Assembly (NCBI GenBank): GCA_002399235.1
Contig: DHDH01000050.1
Span: 23,633-30,648 of the forward strand
Reading direction: 5' to 3'
DNA: 7,016 nt
From: Firmicutes bacterium UBA4881
GTDB lineage: Bacteria > Bacillota > DTU065
Of the stretch, positions 1 to 6,102 are shown one piece after another. Each line of letters begins with the position of its first letter. Within the stretch, counting starts at the first letter, position 1. The notes under the pieces are model-generated. The model was not told the DNA's origin, made no database searches, and saw nothing but the letters and a program-made list of their open reading frames with translations. The position numbers were made by a program, and so were the translations under genes.

Positions 1-598
1 TTACTACTCAGAAAATCCACAAAGTGAAAGTGCCCCAGATCTTTTAGAGATAGAAATCAATCATGAAAAATTTAAGATCTGGTCAGATCATGGGGTCTTT
101 TCTAAAGGTGGCCTTGATAAAGGGACAGAGACTTTAATTAAAGTAATGCCGATAAAAGCAATGGATAAGGTTCTCGATTGGGGCACAGGTTACGGGATAA
201 TTGGTCTTGTAGCTTCTAGACTAGCTAGAGAAGGACAAGTGGAAATGATTGATATCAACGAAAGAGCTGTTGGTTTAGCTAAAAAAAATATAGAAGCTAA
301 CAATATACCAAATGCTCAAGCTTATCAAAGCAATGGCTTTGATAATGTAAAGGGTACTTTTGATCTAATTGTATCTAACCCGCCTTTTCGAGCTGGTAAA
401 AAGGTGGTTCATGGTCTTGTGGACGATGCACCTAAATACTTAGCTTTAGGCGGCGGTTTATGTGTGGTTGTACAACGTAAACAAGGCGCAGAGAGTTTAA
501 CTAAAAAAATGCAAGAGGTTTTTGGCAATGTGGAAGTGCTCGATCGTTCGGGCGGATATCGAGTACTACTATCTCGATTATCTAACAAACTGTCCTAG
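1..598 (+). CDS. Class I SAM-dependent methyltransferase, RsmC/YbxB type (5'-truncated)
   Basis: This is the C-terminal 198 residues of a SAM-dependent methyltransferase, open from the window edge to TAG at 596-598. The first visible residues (YYSENPQS) match the extreme N-terminus of the YbxB/RsmC family, so only a few codons are missing. The block VFSKGGLDKGTETL is the family's characteristic segment before the Rossmann fold. Motif I, the SAM-binding loop LDWGTGYG, is encoded at 173-196. The acidic loop MIDINERAV follows. The catalytic N-P-P-F motif, typical of enzymes that methylate exocyclic amines, is encoded at 377-388, followed by RAGKKVVH. Known RsmC makes m2G1207 in 16S rRNA; the exact target here is inferred. 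An ATG at 146 is internal and would remove the start of the fold. The cytoplasmic protein lies 40 bp upstream of the amidase gene with no terminator between them, so the two may be cotranscribed. Confidence 0.9.
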   Translation, partial: YYSENPQSESAPDLLEIEINHEKFKIWSDHGVFSKGGLDKGTETLIKVMPIKAMDKVLDWGTGYGIIGLVASRLAREGQVEMIDINERAVGLAKKNIEANNIPNAQAYQSNGFDNVKGTFDLIVSNPPFRAGKKVVHGLVDDAPKYLALGGGLCVVVQRKQGAESLTKKMQEVFGNVEVLDRSGGYRVLLSRLSNKLS

Positions 599-638
599 AA
601 ATTACCCCCAAAGCATAGTTATTGGCGGAGGGGGTTTT

Positions 639-1787
639 ATGCGCAAAAAAACCCAAAGGTTAATATTAGCCATATTAGTTATTGCAGCAAGGTACCTTAT
701 CCCTTATACTTTGTTAGTTTCCCAACCCGTAAATAATGTTGCTGGCCGTGTTGTTGTAATTGATCCAGGCCACGGAGGGATTGATCCTGGCTGTGTCGGC
801 AAGAGTGGTGTACTAGAAAAAGACTTGGTTTTATCCATCGCAAAGAAGTTAGAAACGAAACTTAATAGTTATACTATCTACACTGTACTTACTCGGGATA
901 AAGATGTTGATTTAGCTCCTGAAGTAAAAGGTCCGCTAATAAAAAGAAAGAGAGTTGATCTAAACAAAAGAGCTGCTTTAGCTACAAAGCATAACGCAGA
1001 TATATTAGTTTCAATTCATATTAATAGCTTCCCCGAGAGTAAATGGTCAGGTGCCCAAACCTTTTACCATGCAGAAAGTGGACCAGGTAGAATCTTAGCA
1101 CAAACCATTCAAAAAAGTTTAGTGGCTGATCTTGGCCCAAACAACCGCAAAGCTAAACCAGGTGATTTTCGCATTTTAAGAGAAACTAAGGTCCCTAGCA
1201 CTATGGTTGAAGTTGGCTTTTTATCAAATCCACGTGAAGAAAAACTCTTACAAGATCCCCAGTATCAAGAACGTGTAGCTAATGCAATTGCAAAAGGCAT
1301 AGTAGAATATTTTGAATCTGGTGGTGCTTCACAGGTAAGTGCAATACCGATAAAACAAGAGTTATTTGTTGGACCGGTTCTTAAGGAAGACGAAGTATTG
1401 GTTTTCTATGCCTCAGCAGAGAATAACGGTTTGTTAAGTTACGAAAAACGTAAGATTACCTCGACTAAGATAGAAAATGTATTGCAAATGCTACTTTCTA
1501 GTCCTTTAGATAAACAAAATATACAGCTATTAAATAAAGATACCACGAAAATAATAGTCCTAGGGCAAGTCGATGATTGCGCATATCTAACACTAGATTT
1601 GGGTGAGGGGAGTTTTAACGGGCATTTAGAAGAGTTAGCTGTATATTCTGTGGTTAATACATTGACAATGTTACCGGGAATTAAGAAGATTTCTTTAGAG
1701 GTAATTGGTGGTAGTGAAGAATTCGATTGGAACGAACCACTTAAGTTTAATTCTTTTTTAGTAAAAGAAAAAACAGATGAGTTATAA
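639..1787 (+). CDS. cwlD: CwlD-like N-acetylmuramoyl-L-alanine amidase with C-terminal GerMN domain
   Basis: This 382-residue exported zinc amidase cleaves the bond between MurNAc and L-alanine in peptidoglycan. CwlD-type enzymes start muramic-delta-lactam formation in spore cortex. A hydrophobic N-terminal segment (about residues 7-28, after MRKKTQR) should act as a signal anchor. The Amidase_3 domain covers about 36-226. Predicted zinc ligands are H45 (DPGHGG), E60 and H127 (SIHINS), and the catalytic glutamate is E191 (VEVGFLSNP). The segment SFPESKWSGAQTFYH (130-144) closely resembles CwlD rather than general autolysins. Residues about 250-358 fit a GerMN domain (VLVFYASAENNG; EELAVYSVVNTLTMLPG), known from the spore protein GerM. 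Typical CwlD is about 240 residues, so the C-terminus is an added module. ATG 639 is chosen because GGAGGGG at 627-634 lies 4 nt upstream and the anchor follows at once. An in-frame ATG at 522 would overlap the methyltransferase. Confidence 0.88.
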   Translation: MRKKTQRLILAILVIAARYLIPYTLLVSQPVNNVAGRVVVIDPGHGGIDPGCVGKSGVLEKDLVLSIAKKLETKLNSYTIYTVLTRDKDVDLAPEVKGPLIKRKRVDLNKRAALATKHNADILVSIHINSFPESKWSGAQTFYHAESGPGRILAQTIQKSLVADLGPNNRKAKPGDFRILRETKVPSTMVEVGFLSNPREEKLLQDPQYQERVANAIAKGIVEYFESGGASQVSAIPIKQELFVGPVLKEDEVLVFYASAENNGLLSYEKRKITSTKIENVLQMLLSSPLDKQNIQLLNKDTTKIIVLGQVDDCAYLTLDLGEGSFNGHLEELAVYSVVNTLTMLPGIKKISLEVIGGSEEFDWNEPLKFNSFLVKEKTDEL

Positions 1788-1815
1788 AGCGTCTAGCTGA
1801 GCTAGACGCTTTATT
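1786..1815 (+). terminator. Intrinsic terminator after the amidase gene
   Basis: A perfect 12-bp stem (AAAGCGTCTAGC at 1786-1797 with GCTAGACGCTTT at 1801-1812) has a 3-nt loop and is followed by a T-rich tail (TTTATTTAT). It begins inside the TAA stop codon of the amidase gene. It separates the amidase unit from the transporter operon. Confidence 0.9.
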
Positions 1816-1830
1816 TATGGGTAAGTGATT

Positions 1831-1844
1831 TGTTACTAGTAACA
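1831..1844. promoter_or_regulatory. Perfect 14-bp palindrome, candidate operator
   Basis: TGTTACTAGTAACA is a perfect palindrome in the 258-bp gap upstream of the Lrp-type regulator gene. It has the form of a binding site for a dimeric regulator. It also overlaps a weak possible promoter (TTGTTA at 1830-1835 and CATAAT at 1851-1856, with a short 15-bp spacer). Binding by the adjacent Lrp/AsnC protein is an inference from position only. Confidence 0.35.
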
Positions 1845-1988
1845 TAAACACATAATTCGTAAAAATAATAGACGATATATGCTGGGATTTACTGCCGGAA
1901 AGTGAAAGTAATCACAAGGGAAATCACACCGGAAGCTTGCATGGGTAAAAAATGAGAAAAACGCATTACAAAAAGGAAGGAAATGCGC

Positions 1989-2017
1989 TTTACGCAGAGA
2001 ATAGTGCATGTTAAAAT
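1989..2017 (+). promoter_or_regulatory. Candidate sigma-A promoter of the regulator-transporter operon
   Basis: A -35-like TTTACG at 1989-1994 is separated by 17 bp from a -10-like TAAAAT at 2012-2017, which is preceded by an extended -10 TG (TGTTAAAAT). Transcription would begin near 2024, giving a leader of about 20 nt that contains the ribosome binding site AAGGCGGTGA (2030-2039). The spacing is ideal, but the -35 matches only 4 of 6 consensus bases. Confidence 0.5.
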
Positions 2018-2045
2018 GGTAATCGTAAGAAGGCGGTGAACGGCC

Positions 2046-2489
2046 ATAGACGAACTAGATTTAAAAATTGTGGCTATTCTTCAGGAAGATGGGCGAACAC
2101 CCTACACTACTATTGCCGAAGCCCTGGGTGTAGCAGAAGGGACCATTCGCAAAAGGGTTTCTAAGCTTATTGAGGATGGTGTTCTGCGTATTGTTGGCGT
2201 AGTAGATCCTAAAATGGTAGCTCAAAGTACTATAGCTATTGTGGGTATCCACACTGAGGGAGAGCCAGTAAATAATATCGTAGCTAAATTAGCTGAGATT
2301 AAAGAAGTTCGCTACATTGGGGTTTGTGCGGGTACTTATGATTTAATAGTGGAGATTGTTGTAGGTTCTAATGAAGAGTTGTTTGACACTCTTACCCATA
2401 GAGTGCGCCAAATTCCTGGGATTGCATCAAGTGACACATCTTTAGTAATGAAGGTGTGTAAAGAACGCTATAACTGGAGAGGTATGTGA
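2046..2489 (+). CDS. Lrp/AsnC-family transcriptional regulator (probable ATA start)
   Basis: This is a DNA-binding regulator of the leucine-responsive (feast/famine) family. The N-terminal winged helix-turn-helix spans about residues 2-50, with DELDLKIVAILQEDGR and the recognition region GTIRKRVSKLIEDG. The C-terminal RAM ligand-binding and oligomerisation domain spans about 62-135 and has the hallmark CAGTYDLIVEI. The length of 147 residues is normal. The start is odd. Family alignment calls for Met just before DELDLK, but that codon (2046-2048) is ATA, and an in-frame TGA lies at 2037-2039. AAGGCGGTGA at 2030-2039 is well placed for 2046. The first ordinary start, GTG at 2070, would delete the conserved first helix and has no good ribosome binding site. 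The stop lies 14 nt before the substrate-binding protein gene, so the regulator is cotranscribed with the transporter and probably controls it, perhaps in response to an amino acid. Confidence 0.85.
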   Translation: MDELDLKIVAILQEDGRTPYTTIAEALGVAEGTIRKRVSKLIEDGVLRIVGVVDPKMVAQSTIAIVGIHTEGEPVNNIVAKLAEIKEVRYIGVCAGTYDLIVEIVVGSNEELFDTLTHRVRQIPGIASSDTSLVMKVCKERYNWRGM

Positions 2490-2503
2490 TAGGAGGTAAA
2501 TTG

Positions 2504-3436
2504 ATGAAAAAGCTTCAATGGATGATTTCCCTCATAATTATCCTAAGTGGTTTAGTCGCTGCGGCGAATATCGGCATTATTCAAATTATCGAACATCCCG
2601 CGTTAGATGCTGCTCGTAACGGATTTATGGATGAAATAAAAGAACAAGGTTTCGATGTTAAGTATACTTATCAAAATGCTCAAGGCGATATGAGTACTTT
2701 GCAAACAATTGCCGGTAAATTAGTTGCTGATAAGGTAGATCTGATTCTAGCAATTGCTACACCATCTGCACAAGCAGCAGCTAAAGCAACAACAACAATT
2801 CCTGTTCTGATTACAGCTGTTACAGATCCAGTTGCAGCTGGCCTAGTAAAGAATTTAAAACAACCAGGCACCAATGTTACAGGTACTTCTGATTTAAACC
2901 CTGTTGACAAACAGTTAGCCTTGATTAAACAGATAAGACCTAGTGCTACCCGTATTGGTATTATCTATAACGCTGGCGAAACTAATTCAATTGTTCAAGT
3001 TGATTTAGCTAAAGAAGCCGCAACTAAGCTTGGGTTAAAACTTGTTTTGGCAACAGTAACAGAAACGAGCGGTGTCTATCAAGCTGCTCAATCTTTAGCT
3101 GGCAGAGTGGATGCAGTTTATGTACCTACAGACAATACAGTTGTGGCCGCTTTAGAGTCGGTAATCGCATTTTGCGAAAGAAATAGACTACCGTTAATTG
3201 CTGGTGAAGGTGAATCAGTCAATCGTGGTGCCTTAGCTACAATAGGTATCGATTACTACCAATTAGGCAGACAAACAGGTGCAATGGCGCTTAAAATATT
3301 AAAAGGTGAGAAAGCGGAAAATACACCTATTGAGTTTCAAAATACTATGAACTTACTAATTAACACTAACGCTGCTAAGCGTATGGGAGTTACAATTCCT
3401 CAAGTGCTAATGAAAAATGCAACTCTTGTTCAATAA
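2504..3436 (+). CDS. ABC transporter substrate-binding protein, ABC_sub_bind (TrpX-like) family
   Basis: This is a 310-residue extracytoplasmic ligand-capture protein for the importer encoded by the next two genes. Residues about 7-20 form the hydrophobic core of a signal peptide, with likely cleavage near A20-A21. The mature protein shows the periplasmic-binding-protein type I fold of the ABC_sub_bind family: IGIIQIIEHPALDAARNGF, a first lobe with YQNAQGD, the hinge-region PVLITAVTDPVAAGLV and TGTSDLNPV, and a second lobe from about RIGIIYN. Characterised relatives bind aromatic amino acids, as in tryptophan or tyrosine uptake in streptococci and Clostridioides; the ligand here is not known. 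No lipobox cysteine is present, which is unusual for a Gram-positive binding protein. ATG 2504 is chosen because AGGAGG at 2491-2496 lies 7 nt upstream; a GTG at 2486 would precede that site. The gene lies directly after the regulator gene. Confidence 0.92.
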   Translation: MKKLQWMISLIIILSGLVAAANIGIIQIIEHPALDAARNGFMDEIKEQGFDVKYTYQNAQGDMSTLQTIAGKLVADKVDLILAIATPSAQAAAKATTTIPVLITAVTDPVAAGLVKNLKQPGTNVTGTSDLNPVDKQLALIKQIRPSATRIGIIYNAGETNSIVQVDLAKEAATKLGLKLVLATVTETSGVYQAAQSLAGRVDAVYVPTDNTVVAALESVIAFCERNRLPLIAGEGESVNRGALATIGIDYYQLGRQTGAMALKILKGEKAENTPIEFQNTMNLLINTNAAKRMGVTIPQVLMKNATLVQ

Positions 3437-3488
3437 ACTTACAGTCGTATCTGCATGAAGTTAAAGTAATTAGTTTCAAAAAGGAAAT

Positions 3489-3528
3489 GGAGGTGAGCAG
3501 ACTGCTTTTTCAAGCAGTCTGCAGAAAT
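3489..3528 (+). promoter_or_regulatory. Shine-Dalgarno plus hairpin spacer upstream of permease start
   Basis: A consensus ribosome binding site GGAGGTGA (3489-3496) is followed at once by a perfect 11-bp hairpin: GCAGACTGCTT at 3497-3507, loop TTTC, AAGCAGTCTGC at 3512-3522. Then comes AGAAAT and ATG at 3529. Unfolded, the site is 32 nt from the ATG and too far away. With the hairpin folded, the effective gap is 6 nt. There is no T-tract after the stem, so it is not an ordinary terminator. Confidence 0.6.
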
Positions 3529-4494
3529 ATGCTAGGCGTTTGGGGAACCCCATTAGAGCAGGGTTTAGTTTATGGTATTTTGGTTCTAGGTGTGTATCTT
3601 ACCTACCGCATTCTTGATTACCCTGATCTGACCGTCGATGGCAGCTTTCCCTTAGGAGCTGCAATTGCAGCTACAGCTATTACTAAAGGAATTCATCCAA
3701 TAATAGCGACATTTTTAGGCTTTTTCGGTGGAGCTTTAGCAGGAACAGTGACGGGCTTTCTTAATACAAAGCTTAAGATAACAGGGTTATTAGCAGGAAT
3801 TTTAACAATGACTGGTCTATATTCAGTTAATTTGCGAGTCATGGGAGGCAGATCGAACTTACCTCTTCTTCGCGAATCAACACTAGTAACAATGTTTCAA
3901 GACCGGTTTGGTTTTGAATGGGGTGCAATTTTATTATTTGCTCTGATTGTGGTTATAACCAAGCTTATCTTGGACTATTTTCTTCATACTGAATTAGGTT
4001 TAGCCTTCAGAGCATGTGGCGATAACGAGCGGATGATAAAGGCCCTCGGTGTAGATACAGATCTCTGTAAAATATTAGGGCTAGCTCTAGCTAACGGTCT
4101 TGTGGGTATGTCAGGGAGTCTGGTAGCTCAATATCAGGCTTTTGCTGATGTAGGTATGGGTATTGGTACAGTTGTAGCTGGATTAGCATCTGTTATCCTT
4201 GGCGACGCTATATTCAAACCTAAGGGTATAATAGGAGCTACTTTTGCGGCTATTTTCGGTTCTATCTTATATCGTTTTACCATAACCATCGCTTTAAGAG
4301 CAGGTTTTGCAGCTACTGATCTACGGTTAGTAACAGCTATCCTTGTTATTGGAGCTCTTTCCGCACCAAGATTGAAAGAGATACCTTTCCTAAAAAAAAT
4401 TATCGAAAGCAGACGCAGCGCTAAGTTAGAAGATGAAGTTGAAAAAAGGGAAGCTTTGCAGTTGATTGGAAGTGAAAAACATGCTAGTGATTGA
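3529..4494 (+). CDS. ABC transporter permease, BPD_transp_2 (TrpY-like) family
   Basis: This integral membrane subunit of the importer works with the preceding binding protein and the following ATPase. From ATG 3529 it has 321 residues and about 8-9 hydrophobic segments, near 10-27, 40-52, 57-77, 83-100, 131-150, 181-202, 208-228, 233-252 and 263-279. Family landmarks are LEQGLVYGILVLGVYLTYR, the conserved DYPDLTVDGSFPLGAA (30-45), and the cytoplasmic coupling region FRACGDNERMIKALGVD (160-176), which contacts the ATPase. The C-terminal tail is charged. Two starts are possible. ATG 3487 would give 335 residues but has AAGGA only 1 nt away and would place the strong GGAGGTGA inside the coding region. 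ATG 3529 gives the N-terminus expected for the family and may use that site across a hairpin. The 3' end overlaps the ATPase gene by 14 nt, which suggests translational coupling. Confidence 0.9.
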   Translation: MLGVWGTPLEQGLVYGILVLGVYLTYRILDYPDLTVDGSFPLGAAIAATAITKGIHPIIATFLGFFGGALAGTVTGFLNTKLKITGLLAGILTMTGLYSVNLRVMGGRSNLPLLRESTLVTMFQDRFGFEWGAILLFALIVVITKLILDYFLHTELGLAFRACGDNERMIKALGVDTDLCKILGLALANGLVGMSGSLVAQYQAFADVGMGIGTVVAGLASVILGDAIFKPKGIIGATFAAIFGSILYRFTITIALRAGFAATDLRLVTAILVIGALSAPRLKEIPFLKKIIESRRSAKLEDEVEKREALQLIGSEKHASD

Positions 4495-5272
4495 AAAGAT
4501 GAATAAAACCTTTGAATTAGGTGGCGGTACTTTTAAGAGAGCCATTAGAGATCTGGACTTTACTGCAGCAAAAGGAGACTTTGTCACAATTGTTGGTAGC
4601 AACGGGGCTGGCAAATCTACCTTGCTTAATTTAATAGCTGGAGTTTATGCACCTGATTCTGGTAACATTAGCATTAGTTCAACTAATATTACTAATCTAC
4701 CTGAGTACAAGAGAGCTAAATATATTGGTAGGGTTTTTCAAGATCCAATGATGGGCACAGCTGGTAGCATGAGTATTGAAGAAAATTTAGCGATGTCGAT
4801 CAAACGAGGCGAAAAACGAGGATTAAAATTGGGTGTTAATGGTCGGCGTGAGCAATTTCGAACAGTACTCAAAAGATTGGATTTAGGCTTGGAAAATAGA
4901 TTAAAAGACCAAGTACGTTTGCTTTCTGGAGGCCAAAGGCAAGCCCTCACTTTAATGATGGCGACCTTAACAGCACCAGAAGTGTTGCTTTTAGATGAAC
5001 ACACTGCAGCTTTGGATCCCAAAACAGCTGCTAGAATTATAGAGTTGACCAAAGAGATTGTAAGCGACAATCAACTAATTGTTTTAATGGTAACTCACAA
5101 TTTACAACAAGCTCTAGAACTCGGTAATCGAACAATTATGATGCACGATGGTGAAATTGTTTTAGATCTTTTTGGCCCGGAAAGAGAAAACACCAGTGTT
5201 GATAGTCTCCTAGAGGCTTTCAGTAGAGTTAAAAAAGAAAGATTTCTTGATGATAGGGCACTCTTAGCTTAA
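4481..5272 (+). CDS. ABC transporter ATP-binding protein (TrpZ-like)
   Basis: This 263-residue cytoplasmic ATPase powers the importer. All nucleotide-binding motifs are intact: Walker A GSNGAGKST (39-47), Q-loop Q87 in VFQDP, signature LSGGQ (148-152), Walker B VLLLDE (168-173), D-loop TAALDP (175-180) and the switch histidine H206 in VTHN. The segment MMGTAGSMSIEENLAM is typical of the ATPases paired with ABC_sub_bind systems. The residue after the Walker B glutamate is His (LDEHTAALDP), a usual form in this subgroup, not a defect. ATG 4481 is chosen because GGAAGTGA at 4468-4475 lies 5 nt upstream; an in-frame TTG at 4466 would precede that site. The gene overlaps the permease gene by 14 nt and is the last of the operon, with its stop codon inside the terminator stem. 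Confidence 0.94.
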   Translation: MLVIEKMNKTFELGGGTFKRAIRDLDFTAAKGDFVTIVGSNGAGKSTLLNLIAGVYAPDSGNISISSTNITNLPEYKRAKYIGRVFQDPMMGTAGSMSIEENLAMSIKRGEKRGLKLGVNGRREQFRTVLKRLDLGLENRLKDQVRLLSGGQRQALTLMMATLTAPEVLLLDEHTAALDPKTAARIIELTKEIVSDNQLIVLMVTHNLQQALELGNRTIMMHDGEIVLDLFGPERENTSVDSLLEAFSRVKKERFLDDRALLA

Positions 5273-5288
5273 GAGTGCCTCGTTTTTT
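5256..5288 (+). terminator. Intrinsic terminator of the transporter operon
   Basis: A perfect 10-bp stem (GGCACTCTTA at 5257-5266 with TAAGAGTGCC at 5270-5279) with a 3-nt loop is followed by CGTTTTTT. The TAA stop codon of the ATPase gene (5270-5272) is the start of the 3' arm, so the last codons of the gene form the other arm. Confidence 0.9.
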
Positions 5289-5385
5289 ATAAATTAACCA
5301 AAGTATTCCTGAAATCAGTATTAAAATGGATGGTGAAGATAGGTTATAAAAAAACAGTTTATACAAATGTTCTAAAATAAGACTA

Positions 5386-5417
5386 CCTGTGCAGGAAATG
5401 CCAGGAAGTTATATAAT
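5386..5417 (+). promoter_or_regulatory. Candidate promoter of the F5/8-GH84 unit
   Basis: A perfect -10 hexamer TATAAT is at 5412-5417, about 40 bp before the start codon at 5459. No good -35 is found at 16-18 bp (best TGTGCA at 5388-5393). The -35 area is instead covered by the short interrupted palindrome CCTG-TG-CAGG (5386-5395), which could mark a regulator site. The rest of the 5289-5458 gap is AT-rich and shows nothing else I can support. Confidence 0.35.
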
Positions 5418-5458
5418 TTATATTAATGAAGCATGTTTACTTTGGAGGGGGTACAAAA

Positions 5459-6046
5459 ATGAAAAAAAGTTTGTTGGTTGTTTCTCTATTAGTGTTTCTC
5501 CTATCCTCACTTGTTTTGGCAGAAAACTTAGCTCTAGACAAAAAATATGTGGTTAGCTATCCTGCCGAAGCTAGTTATCCTGACAGTGGTACAGAGATGA
5601 CAGATGGTAAAATTGGTCAACCATCCATCTATGATAGCCCTTGGTCTGGACATCTCCGTAACGAGTTTAGAACTTTTATTATTGACTTAGAAGCAATCTA
5701 TTCCATCGACTCGATTACACTAGGTGCTTTGAAAGATGGCGGTACTGGTGTTACTTTACCTTTGTGGCTATGCTTCTCAGTATCTAACGATGGCAAAAGG
5801 TGGAAAAGCATTGGTACTTTAGATTATGATGAATCTGAACTACCAACAAAAAATGTTGTTAGATTCCTGTATGAACTAAAAACATCTGGAACTAAAGCAA
5901 GGTATGTAGCTGTCAAAGTAAACGCAGGTGTTTGGCTCTTTGTAGACGAAATTGAAGTCCATGGAGATCCAGCCACTCGTTCAGAGGATACTAATGGTAT
6001 TTCCTTAAAGGAAATCGACTTTGAGGAAATTGAGTTTGATTATTAA
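5459..6046 (+). CDS. Secreted F5/8 type C (discoidin-like) galactose-binding-fold protein
   Basis: This is a small exported protein of 195 residues, probably a carbohydrate- or surface-binding module without an enzymatic domain. The signal peptide is residues 1-21, with a standard cleavage site (SLVLA before E22). The mature protein is a single beta-sandwich domain of the F5/8C (CBM32-like) type: NLALDKKYVVSYPAEASYPDS and EMTDGK near the N-terminus, a strand FIIDLEAIYSIDSITLGAL (73-91), the typical CFSVSNDGKRWKSIG (105-119), and a closing ARYVAVKV...WLFVDEIEVHG (147-169). An acidic tail of about 25 residues follows. The domain assignment rests on pattern recognition, and the ligand is unknown. 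ATG 5459 is chosen because GGAGGGGG lies 8 nt upstream and the signal peptide begins there; an in-frame ATG at 5426 precedes that site. It sits 56 bp before the GH84 gene, where binding domains are often part of the enzyme itself. Confidence 0.82.
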   Translation: MKKSLLVVSLLVFLLSSLVLAENLALDKKYVVSYPAEASYPDSGTEMTDGKIGQPSIYDSPWSGHLRNEFRTFIIDLEAIYSIDSITLGALKDGGTGVTLPLWLCFSVSNDGKRWKSIGTLDYDESELPTKNVVRFLYELKTSGTKARYVAVKVNAGVWLFVDEIEVHGDPATRSEDTNGISLKEIDFEEIEFDY

Positions 6047-6050
6047 TTCG

Positions 6051-6084
6051 AATAGGCCGGGAAATAATCCTGGCCTATTTTTTT
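6051..6084 (+). terminator. Intergenic intrinsic terminator or attenuator before GH84
   Basis: An 11-bp stem with one G-U pair (AATAGGCCGGG at 6051-6061 with CCTGGCCTATT at 6069-6079), a 7-nt loop and seven T residues (6078-6084) forms a strong intrinsic terminator. It is followed directly by the GH84 ribosome binding site AAGGAGG (6085-6091), leaving no room for a promoter between them. GH84 expression must come from read-through or from a promoter inside the preceding gene. Confidence 0.88.
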
Positions 6085-6102
6085 AAGGAGGACTAGTAAT
6101 AG

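Noticed and set aside
522..638. Upstream in-frame extension of the amidase from ATG 522
   Set aside because: It overlaps the methyltransferase by 77 bp, adds a non-hydrophobic leader before the signal anchor, and ignores the strong ribosome binding site at 627-634.
1952..2014. Second short reading frame (20 codons) in the regulator leader
   Set aside because: It has no convincing ribosome binding site and no run of regulatory codons.
2037..2039. Selenocysteine or stop-codon read-through at in-frame TGA before the Lrp-type gene
   Set aside because: The upstream 18-codon frame has no family similarity to the regulator N-terminus and no obvious SECIS-like structure was seen; ATA initiation, reinitiation or a sequencing error is simpler.
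1813..2045. T-box or other known riboswitch upstream of the transporter operon
   Set aside because: No T-box sequence (AGGGTGG-like) or recognisable aptamer core is present; the short GTGA/TCAC and CGCATT/AATGCG inverted repeats are too small to support a call, and the likely promoter lies downstream of them.
3497..3522. Hairpin as an intrinsic terminator between the binding protein and permease genes
   Set aside because: The stem is not followed by a T-tract on either strand.
4738..5070. Long minus-strand reading frames opposite the transporter and GH84 genes
   Set aside because: They lie wholly opposite well-supported genes, have no ribosome binding sites or recognisable motifs, and are antisense shadows.
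5338..5367. Sporulation sigma-E-like promoter (GATAGG and TATACAAA) before the F5/8 gene
   Set aside because: Both halves match poorly and the function of the genes gives no reason to expect sporulation control.
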